From an uncultured Algibacter sp. (GTDB lineage Bacteria; Bacteroidota; Bacteroidia; Flavobacteriales; Flavobacteriaceae), in the NCBI RefSeq assembly GCF_947487605.1, contig NZ_CANKXK010000007.1, positions 124,001-188,000 on the forward strand: DNA of 64,000 nucleotides, written 5' to 3'. The position numbers and the translations under genes are program-made. This document shows positions 56,938-64,000 of the stretch, piece by piece. Numbering within the stretch: the first letter of the stretch is position 1; every line of letters starts with the position of its first letter. A model generated the notes under the pieces. That model was not told the DNA's origin. It saw only the letters and a list, made by a program, of their open reading frames with translations, and made no database searches.

Positions 56938-58599
56938 ATGAAAATTCATAAAAAATTAAAATACATATTTGCAGCTATTGGCTTATCAATAAGTTTAGTA
57001 GCCTGTGACAGCTATCTTGAAGAAGAAAACAGGTCTAATGTTACTGCAGAAAACTATTATACCTCAGATAACGCTAATGAGTTGGTAACAGCTGTTTATC
57101 AATCTTTAAGAGAGGTTTATAATAACTATGATCAGGCATTTTACGGCACGGATATATTCACTCAACAAGGGCAATTATTTAACATTGATCCATTAAATGA
57201 GTACTCCAATATGTCTGGTACCGATGCCAACGACTCTTGGTACGACAATTATAAAGTAGTAAGTAGAGCTAATATTACTATTAATAGATACTTAAATCAA
57301 ATATCTTGGGCAGACGCTCTTATAGGACAACGCGATTTAGGCATTGCAGAAGCTAAAGCATTACGAGCTTTGGCTTATTACAACTTGGTACAGCAATATG
57401 GCGGTGTAGTTATCTATTTAAATGAAGTAGATGAAATACGATACGATTATGCGCGATCTAGTGAAGAAGATACATTTGCCCAAATTATAGCTGATTTGGA
57501 AGAGGCTATTCCTGTTCTAGAGACAAGTCCATCAAATTTTGGAAGCTTTTCAAAAAGAGCTGCACAGCATTTATTGGCAGATGTTTATTTAACTAAGGCC
57601 TATAAATCTTTTGGAACTAGTACCGATTATGATATGGCTGCTTCATTAGCAGAACAAGCTATAGGCGGGTATGACATAAGAAGCCAAACCTATGCACAGG
57701 TTTTTGATTTTGGCAATCAAGAGAATGCAGAAGTTTTATTTTCTGTTCAATACGGTTCTGAAGGGACTGATAATAGAAGTAATACTAAAAATGGAATTTT
57801 GATGAATGTTGCCTATAATTATTTAGGTATTGCTAGAACAAATAACCCTTACGGAGAAACTCAAGAAGATGTACCTTTTATTATGCCAACAGACTTCTTA
57901 TATAGCTTGTTTGCAGATAATGACACAAGGGATGCTGTGACTTTTCATCGTACTTTGTACGCTACTGAAGCATCCTTGGCTGCAGATAACGGATTAGAAG
58001 ATATAGCCGTTGGTGATATTGTAGCGTACTTCCCTAAAGTAGCACTTTCAGATGTAGATTTGGCCAATATGTTAAATGAGCATTACGTATTTCAACCAAC
58101 AGATTATGGTTTTGATGCGGCTGTAAATGTACCAGGAGCCTTATATCAATATTCGGCAAATTTAAATGATGTGAACTTTCCAATTTTTGCAAAGTTTGAT
58201 GAAGAAGCACAAGATGGCAATGGATATAGAGATTTATTTGTGTTTCGCGTAGCAGAAACTCATTTAATTGCGGCTGAAGCTTTCTTAGGAGCTGGAAATA
58301 CAACAAGTGCCTTATCTCATATAAATAGAGTTAGAGAAAGAGCGACAGGGGTTATGAACCATTATGCATCAATTACCATAGATGATATTTTAAATGAACG
58401 TGCGGTTGAATTGGCTGGCGAAGAAAATAGATGGAATGTATTAAAACGTACTGGTAAATTACAAGAACGTGTTGCCATGTATAACCCACATTTTCAAGAC
58501 CATGGATCTTTTAATGCAGCAACACATTTGGTAAGACCAATTCCTTCAAATGAATTGGAGCTATCAGATGGTTCATTAGTGCCAAATCCTGGATATTAA
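56938..58599 (+). CDS. SusD/RagB-family surface lipoprotein
   Basis: 553 residues. Lipobox SLVAC followed by DSYLEEENRS, an acidic surface-export signal. SusD blocks: AEAKALRALAYYNLVQQYGG near residue 140, RVAETHLIAAEAFLGAGN and NERAVELAGEENRWNVLKRT near the C-terminus. Partner of the preceding SusC for glycan capture. Confidence 0.95.
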   Translation: MKIHKKLKYIFAAIGLSISLVACDSYLEEENRSNVTAENYYTSDNANELVTAVYQSLREVYNNYDQAFYGTDIFTQQGQLFNIDPLNEYSNMSGTDANDSWYDNYKVVSRANITINRYLNQISWADALIGQRDLGIAEAKALRALAYYNLVQQYGGVVIYLNEVDEIRYDYARSSEEDTFAQIIADLEEAIPVLETSPSNFGSFSKRAAQHLLADVYLTKAYKSFGTSTDYDMAASLAEQAIGGYDIRSQTYAQVFDFGNQENAEVLFSVQYGSEGTDNRSNTKNGILMNVAYNYLGIARTNNPYGETQEDVPFIMPTDFLYSLFADNDTRDAVTFHRTLYATEASLAADNGLEDIAVGDIVAYFPKVALSDVDLANMLNEHYVFQPTDYGFDAAVNVPGALYQYSANLNDVNFPIFAKFDEEAQDGNGYRDLFVFRVAETHLIAAEAFLGAGNTTSALSHINRVRERATGVMNHYASITIDDILNERAVELAGEENRWNVLKRTGKLQERVAMYNPHFQDHGSFNAATHLVRPIPSNELELSDGSLVPNPGY

Positions 58600-58623
58600 T
58601 TTTCATAATTTGTTTATATAAAG

Positions 58624-58686
58624 TTTGAGTTAGTAGTTAGTTGAGTTGATATAGGCAGGCGAGATTTTGTCTGCCTATATTTTTTA
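58624..58686 (+). terminator. terminator/attenuator between susD and the first GH92
   Basis: ATATAGGCAG (58649-58658) and CTGCCTATAT (58671-58680) form a stem of 10 bp, extendable by C-G and G-U pairs, followed by TTTTTT. TTTGAGTTAGT at 58624-58634 precedes it, as at two other terminators here. It lies inside a probable operon, so it likely reduces expression of the enzymes relative to SusC/SusD. Confidence 0.85.
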
Positions 58687-58725
58687 AGTGTATTTAAGGG
58701 AAAAATTTAATGGTGCCTGTTCGAA

Positions 58726-60807
58726 ATGTTAAAATCATTTTTAAATATTATTTGCCTGTGTTTTGTAATTGTTGGTTGTAAACATAATAAAGAAAGCCTA
58801 GTAGTAAACAATCCAGAAAATGCAAGCTATATTAATCCGTTTATTTGTACAGCAAGTGATCACGGACAAACCGATGTGGCTGCAGGTGTGCCTTTTGGTA
58901 TGGTAAAACCATGTCCGGATACCAAGCCCATTGCGCATTCGGGGTATGATTATGATGCTAAAGAAATCGTTGGGTTTTCAAACACAAGGTTTTCAGGAGT
59001 AGGCTGCCGAGGCGTAGGTGGCAACATACGGATTTTACCTTTTTCAGTTTCAGAAAATGATACACTACCAAAATCATTAAGCTATTCAAAAGAAAGTGAA
59101 AAAGCATTAGCGGGCTATTATGCAGTGACTTTAAATAATGGTGTTAAAGCAGAATTAACAGCTTCAAGACAAGTAGCCTATCATAAATACACCTTTCCAG
59201 AATCAAAACATTCAGGATTAAGCATCGATTTATCAAGTTCTTTTTCAGGTCATATTTCCGAAGCACATAACATATTAGAAAAAGGTGTTATAAGTGGTAA
59301 GATTACGACGGTTAATATTTGTGGAAATGGACAATATTCATTGTATTACGCCATTCAAATAGATAAAGACATTAAGGCTATAGTTGATAAGGATTCTAAG
59401 ATGATCTTTAAATTTTCAACACAACAAAATGAAGAGGTATTGTTAAAATGCGCACTTTCGGTTGTTGATGAAAACAGCGCTATTAATAACTTAAAACACT
59501 CAGAGGGCAAATTATTTTCAGAAGTAAAAGAAAACGCTTTTAACAAATGGAACGACCTGATGCAGGTTGTAAATGTTGAAACCGAAAACGACACGTTAAA
59601 AGAATTATTTTATACCCATTTATACCACGCAACTCAATCGCCATTCGTTATAAATGACAATAATGGAACTTTTAGAGGAAGTGATGGAAAACAGTATAAA
59701 ACAGATAAGCGGTATTATCATGGTTGGTCTATTTGGGATACATTTAGAAGTAAATTACCATTGTTTTCATTATTTTATCCAGAACAATATTCAGAAATGA
59801 TGGAATCGTTACGATTACTTTATAAACAGGGAAAGGCAGATTGGACAACAAATACGGAGCCTTTTTTAACTATAAGAACAGAGCATGCTATTGTTATGCT
59901 ATTAGAAGCCTATAAAAAGGGTGTGTTACCATTTTCTTTGGCAAATGTATATACAGAATTAAAAAAAGAAGCTGAACACTTACCTTTTAAATCACCCGAT
60001 AATGTGTTAGAATCTAGTTTCGATTTATGGGCATTATCAGAAATAGCAACTATTTTAGGTCATCATGAAGATGCTAAACAGTATAAAGATATGGCGTTTG
60101 AGTACAAGGCTATATGGAAAGATAAGTTTTTAAACATGGATGAAAATTCAGATGTTATGCATGGTGATGGTTTGTATGAAGGCACTTTATGGCAATACCG
60201 CTGGTTTGTACCCTTTGATATTAAAGGCATTCAAGACTTGGTGGGAGGAAAGGATACTTTTGAAAAGCAGTTAGATTATTTTTTTGATAATGAGCTTTTT
60301 AATATGGGTAACCAACCCGATATACAAGTCCCATATTTATATGCCTATACCAATGCGCCATGGAAAACCCAGAAATTAGTTGATAAATTATTGAATAAAA
60401 AAACCAACAATTGGTACGGTACACACAAGAAATTTGAACGTCCTGTTGTTAAAAAAATATTTACTGCAACTCCAGAGGGGTACATAAAGGAAATGGATGA
60501 TGATGCGGGTACTATGTCATCATGGTATGTGTGGTCCACAATGGGTTTGTATCCTGTTTTTCCGGGGAGTACACAATTGGCATTAACCACACCTCAGTTT
60601 GATAAAATAACTATAGAAACATCTGATAAACCTTTGCAAATAATAGCAAACGGACTGTCTTCAGATAATATATTTATACAAAGTGTAACGTGGAATGGAG
60701 AAGTCATCAACGAGAGTATTATCGACTTCAATCTAATTTCCAAAGGTGGTAAATTACAATTTGAATTAGACAATATGCCCAATACTAATTGGGGTAAACA
60801 AAATTAA
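58726..60807 (+). CDS. GH92 glycosidase lipoprotein
   Basis: 693 residues. Lipobox FVIVGC then KHNKES. GH92 blocks: NPFICTASDHGQTDVAAGVPFGMVKP is read across the N-terminal beta domain; catalytic domain with HGWSIWDTFRSKLPLF, YEGTLWQYRWFVPFD (probable acid Glu) and DDDAGTMSSWYVWS (probable base Asp). GH92 enzymes are calcium-dependent exo-alpha-mannosidases. The usual GNEPxH segment reads GNQPDIQVPY, so residues thought to shape the +1 site differ from alpha-1,2-mannosidases. Specificity is open. Confidence 0.9.
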   Translation: MLKSFLNIICLCFVIVGCKHNKESLVVNNPENASYINPFICTASDHGQTDVAAGVPFGMVKPCPDTKPIAHSGYDYDAKEIVGFSNTRFSGVGCRGVGGNIRILPFSVSENDTLPKSLSYSKESEKALAGYYAVTLNNGVKAELTASRQVAYHKYTFPESKHSGLSIDLSSSFSGHISEAHNILEKGVISGKITTVNICGNGQYSLYYAIQIDKDIKAIVDKDSKMIFKFSTQQNEEVLLKCALSVVDENSAINNLKHSEGKLFSEVKENAFNKWNDLMQVVNVETENDTLKELFYTHLYHATQSPFVINDNNGTFRGSDGKQYKTDKRYYHGWSIWDTFRSKLPLFSLFYPEQYSEMMESLRLLYKQGKADWTTNTEPFLTIRTEHAIVMLLEAYKKGVLPFSLANVYTELKKEAEHLPFKSPDNVLESSFDLWALSEIATILGHHEDAKQYKDMAFEYKAIWKDKFLNMDENSDVMHGDGLYEGTLWQYRWFVPFDIKGIQDLVGGKDTFEKQLDYFFDNELFNMGNQPDIQVPYLYAYTNAPWKTQKLVDKLLNKKTNNWYGTHKKFERPVVKKIFTATPEGYIKEMDDDAGTMSSWYVWSTMGLYPVFPGSTQLALTTPQFDKITIETSDKPLQIIANGLSSDNIFIQSVTWNGEVINESIIDFNLISKGGKLQFELDNMPNTNWGKQN

Positions 60808-60810
60808 ATT

Positions 60811-62436
60811 ATGATATTAAAATCAAAACATTTTCACCTTCTTCTAATGGGGCTTTTATTGAGCTTGTTTTTTGTTTCCTGCAAAGAATCGCCTAAAGTA
60901 GTCATAAAAACCACTGAGATTGAGGCTGTAAAAGATTATATAAAGAAAACCAATGACAAGGAATATATGGTTACCAAATATGGTGTGGTTGGAGACGGAA
61001 CAACCCTAAACACCGAAGCCTTACAGAAACTGATTGATGATGTTGCTAGAAGTAATGGAGGTACCTTAGTTTTTCCAGAAGGTAAATACTTGTCGGGAGG
61101 ACTTCAAATGAAATCCAAAGTAAGTTTGTATTTAACCGAGAAAGCGGTGCTTTTAGGAAGCACTAACCCTTATGATTATGAGGATGTTCCTATGCCAGAT
61201 AGACCAGAATCACCCAAACGCGATGACTATTCTAATATGGCTTTTTTAGTAGCCTATAAAGCTAATAATTTTAAAATTTATGGTGAAGGTAAAATTGACG
61301 GACAAGGGCGTGCATTAGCCTTAAGTGTTGATAGTTTGCACCATACAGGACAACGAATAGACCCTAAATATAATTACCGTCGTATGCGCCCGAATGAAAC
61401 AGCAAGACCGAAGTTGTTTAGATTTTCAATGTGTAAAAATGTAGAAATTCTAGATTTAAACTTACACAATGGTTCTTGTTGGGGACTTTCATTTGAACTT
61501 TGTGAGAAGTTAAAACTTGATAACCTAAAGGTAGTAAATAGAGCCTATTGGAATAATGATGGTATGGATATTACCGATTGCAAAAATGTACAGGTTACCA
61601 ATTGTGATGTTGATGCCGCCGATGATGGGATTTGCTTAAAATCATATTTCCCAAAGTATTTTAATGATAGTATTTATGTGGCTAATTGCACCATTAGGTC
61701 TAGTGCAAGTGCCATAAAATTTGGTACAGCATCTTACGGTGGCTTTAAAAATGTAATCATTGAGAATATTAATGTGTTTGATACTTTTCGCTCTGTAATT
61801 GCCATACAAAGTGTAGATGGTGGAGTAATTGAAAATATAAAAGTCTCAAACATTACTGCAAAAAACACAGGAAATGCTATTTTTATCCGTTTAGGACATC
61901 GTGATGGAGAAAAACCAGGGTCTGTTAAGAATATTCATATTTCAGATATAAAAGTAGAAGTTCCTTTTGGAAGACCTGATATAAATTATGATTTAAGAGG
62001 GCCAGAAGTTAACTTTTTTCACAACCCATTTCCAGCTTCAATAGTTGGTATTCCAAACTATAATATTGAAAATGTACGTATTGAAAATATTGAAATCACC
62101 TACCCAGGAAGAGCGTCTAAAGGGATGGCGTATGTACCGCTAAGTAGATTAGATCAAGTGCCAGAAAAAATAACGGATTATCCTGAGTTTTCAATGTTCG
62201 GAGAGCTTCCATCTTGGGGCTTTTATGTAAGGCATGTAAATGGGATTTCATTTAAAAATATTAACCTGAAATTAGAAGCTGATGATTATCGTCCCGCTTT
62301 TATTTTCGATAGCGTAGAAAACATCGTTTTAGAAAACATCAAAGTTCCAGATGCGAATCATAAACAAATTGTTTTAAAAGATGTTAAGGAGGCTAACTTA
62401 GATTCAAAATTAACATTAGAAAAAGAAATACTATAG
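60811..62436 (+). CDS. GH28-like right-handed beta-helix glycosidase lipoprotein
   Basis: 541 residues. Lipobox FFVSC then KESPKV. Pectin-lyase-like beta helix with an N-terminal YGVVGDGTTLNTEALQKLI segment. GH28 acid residues are present: Asp250 in NNDGMDIT and Asp271-Asp272 in AADDGICLKS, spaced as in polygalacturonases. The histidine of the canonical G-H-G motif is missing: the matching segment reads KFGTASYGGFKN. Activity on galacturonan is therefore doubtful; a different uronic or deoxy-sugar linkage is possible. It begins 3 bp after the GH92 stop. Confidence 0.85.
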   Translation: MILKSKHFHLLLMGLLLSLFFVSCKESPKVVIKTTEIEAVKDYIKKTNDKEYMVTKYGVVGDGTTLNTEALQKLIDDVARSNGGTLVFPEGKYLSGGLQMKSKVSLYLTEKAVLLGSTNPYDYEDVPMPDRPESPKRDDYSNMAFLVAYKANNFKIYGEGKIDGQGRALALSVDSLHHTGQRIDPKYNYRRMRPNETARPKLFRFSMCKNVEILDLNLHNGSCWGLSFELCEKLKLDNLKVVNRAYWNNDGMDITDCKNVQVTNCDVDAADDGICLKSYFPKYFNDSIYVANCTIRSSASAIKFGTASYGGFKNVIIENINVFDTFRSVIAIQSVDGGVIENIKVSNITAKNTGNAIFIRLGHRDGEKPGSVKNIHISDIKVEVPFGRPDINYDLRGPEVNFFHNPFPASIVGIPNYNIENVRIENIEITYPGRASKGMAYVPLSRLDQVPEKITDYPEFSMFGELPSWGFYVRHVNGISFKNINLKLEADDYRPAFIFDSVENIVLENIKVPDANHKQIVLKDVKEANLDSKLTLEKEIL

Positions 62437-62447
62437 ATTTATACGAC

Positions 62448-64000
62448 ATGAAAAGTTTCCGTTTTTTAAAATACGTTGTTGTTACATTGCTATGTATTGC
62501 TTGTCATCAAAAAGAAAAGCAATTAAAAAATAGACCATATGTAAACTACGTAAACCCATTAATAGGTACAGCACCTTCTACAACTATTAGTGCTTTAAAA
62601 CACGGTCATGGTAAAGAAAACAACGCTCAGGTAGTCCCTTACGTAACTGTACCTTTTGGTATGACCAATTGGACACCGCAGACCAAGGCAACCGAAACCA
62701 AATGTCATGCACCTTATTATTATAAAGATTCTATTATTTCTGGTTTTAGAGGCAGTCATTGGCTAAGTGGTTCTTGCGTACAAGACTATGGTAGTATGAC
62801 AATTATGCCCATTTCTGGGGATTTAAAATGCCTTCCAGAAAAAAGAGGTTCAACCTATTCTCATACTTCAGAAAAGGCAACACCTTACGAATATCAAGTG
62901 TTGTTAAATGACTATAATATTGATGTAAGAATGACAGCAACTAAGCGTTGTGGACTGTTAAAATTTACATTTAATAACGAAGGCGAATCACATATTGTTA
63001 TTAATCCAAATAGTGATGAAGGTCAGGGATTTGTTAACATCGATACCCTTAGAAATGAAATTACTGGCTTTAACCCTGTACATAGAATTTATCAGGGATG
63101 GGGTGAAGAAGCAGGGTTTAGTGGCTATTTTGTAGCACGTTTGAGTAAGAAACCAAATAGTGTTGGCGTCTATCAAAATGAAACCATTTTTAAAGGCGAT
63201 ACAGAAATTTCAAATTTAGAAAACTTAGGAGCTTACGCATCTTTTAACTGTAAGAAAGGCGATATAATTTATGTAAGCATTGGCACCTCTTTTACAAGTA
63301 TAGCACAAGCTAGAAAAAATTTGGAAGCAGAAGTAACTATTAGTCATGAAACCGCTACCAACAATTTAAAATCAACTTGGGAACAGTTACTTTCAAAAGT
63401 AAAAGTAGAAGGTAAAAACGAAGATGATAAAGTGAAATTTTACACCGCTTTATATCACAGTTTTTTACAACCAAGAACATTTAACGATGCAGATGGTACT
63501 TATGTAAGTTTTGCAAATGGCAAAAAAGAGTTAAACGCAGGCAACGTTGATTATTTTGTAGATTTCTCTATGTGGGATACCTATAGAGCATCACATCCAT
63601 TGTTCAATTTAATCACACCAAAAGTTAGTGCAGACATGATGCATAGTCTGTTTTTAAAAGCAGAACAAGGGGAGTGGTTGCCCATTTTTCCGTGTTGGAA
63701 TAGCTATACGTCTGCCATGATTGGGGATCATGTTATTGCTACTGTTGCCGATGCCTATATGAAAGATATTATTAATATAGATGATAAACAATATGCCTAT
63801 TTGCTTAAAAATGCATTTCAAACACCATCAGATTTTAACGATTATAAAGATGGAAAGGGACGGCGAGCATTGAAATCATATTTAAAATATGGCTATATTC
63901 CTTTGGAAGATGAAGTAAAAGAATCGTTTCATACCAACGAGCAAGTATCACGAACATTAGAATATGCCTTTGATGATTTTACACTTAGTCAAGTAGCCAC
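62448..64000 (+). CDS. GH92 family protein, N-terminal part (cut by window end)
   Basis: The frame starts at ATG 62448, 11 bp after the GH28-like gene, and runs off the window after 517 codons. Lipoprotein leader TLLCIAC then HQKEKQ. GH92 blocks: YVNPLIGTAPSTTI, VVPYVTVPFGMTNWTPQT, GFRGSHWLSGSCVQDYG, VDFSMWDTYRASHPLF and LPIFPCWNSYTSAMIGDH. The segment with the catalytic residues lies partly beyond the edge. It is clearly distinct from the first GH92, suggesting two different mannosidase-type steps in one locus. Confidence 0.92.
   Translation, partial: MKSFRFLKYVVVTLLCIACHQKEKQLKNRPYVNYVNPLIGTAPSTTISALKHGHGKENNAQVVPYVTVPFGMTNWTPQTKATETKCHAPYYYKDSIISGFRGSHWLSGSCVQDYGSMTIMPISGDLKCLPEKRGSTYSHTSEKATPYEYQVLLNDYNIDVRMTATKRCGLLKFTFNNEGESHIVINPNSDEGQGFVNIDTLRNEITGFNPVHRIYQGWGEEAGFSGYFVARLSKKPNSVGVYQNETIFKGDTEISNLENLGAYASFNCKKGDIIYVSIGTSFTSIAQARKNLEAEVTISHETATNNLKSTWEQLLSKVKVEGKNEDDKVKFYTALYHSFLQPRTFNDADGTYVSFANGKKELNAGNVDYFVDFSMWDTYRASHPLFNLITPKVSADMMHSLFLKAEQGEWLPIFPCWNSYTSAMIGDHVIATVADAYMKDIINIDDKQYAYLLKNAFQTPSDFNDYKDGKGRRALKSYLKYGYIPLEDEVKESFHTNEQVSRTLEYAFDDFTLSQVA

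Noticed and set aside
1-64000. tRNA, rRNA, riboswitch, prophage or plasmid origin
   Set aside because: No cloverleaf, rRNA block, known riboswitch core, phage gene or replication gene was recognised by eye; small RNAs could still be missed.

Overview
The window is a stretch of an AT-rich Bacteroidetes chromosome, most likely from a marine member of the Flavobacteriaceae (inference). The evidence is three SusC/SusD pairs, a hybrid two-component system, a FecR/STN-type regulatory pair, a type IX secretion C-terminal domain, many surface lipoproteins and almost no Shine-Dalgarno signals. It is a mosaic of carbohydrate-uptake loci. No rRNA, tRNA, CRISPR array or transposase gene was recognised.

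Region 1 (1-23100): the tail of a FecR anti-sigma factor, a SusC with an STN signalling domain, and a SusD. Next come a decayed regulator fragment (5581-5763) and an intact hybrid two-component regulator (5955-9926). Convergent to these lie a second SusC/SusD pair, a clan GH-A glycosidase lipoprotein, a 1345-residue secreted vanadium haloperoxidase fusion and a TlpA-like lipoprotein. Two nearly identical ~45-bp boxes, upstream of the second SusC and of the glycosidase, look like regulon sites. Region 2 (23100-26400): a two-domain M16 peptidase and a dispersed intergenic repeat.

Region 3 (26400-40300): amino-sugar and gluconate metabolism. On the minus strand are a gluconokinase/6-phosphogluconate dehydrogenase fusion, a GH20 hexosaminidase and a NagB-PIG-L fusion. 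Divergent from them are a LytS/LytTR pair, a NagP-like transporter and a NagX-like acetyltransferase. Between the two groups sits a 179-bp MITE-like element with 15-bp terminal inverted repeats and a perfect 9-bp target duplication. A sulfatase and a GntP gluconate permease follow.

Region 4 (40700-53800): a GH43-like lipoprotein, then a tightly packed ten-gene minus-strand operon for uronate use. It holds both isomerase-pathway branches (UxaC, UxaB, UxaA, UxuA and an SDR-type fructuronate reductase), a TRAP transporter, a sodium:solute symporter and myo-inositol oxygenase, which feeds inositol into glucuronate. Region 5 (53830-64000): divergent from that operon, a third SusC/SusD pair, a GH92, a GH28-like enzyme and a second GH92 cut by the window edge. 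The shared control region carries a 17-bp perfect inverted repeat.

Together the genes describe capture of uronate- and amino-sugar-containing, probably sulfated, glycans at the surface, trimming by lipoprotein enzymes, and entry of uronates, inositol, GlcNAc and gluconate into central metabolism. 2-keto-3-deoxygluconate kinase, KDPG aldolase and NagA are not in the window.
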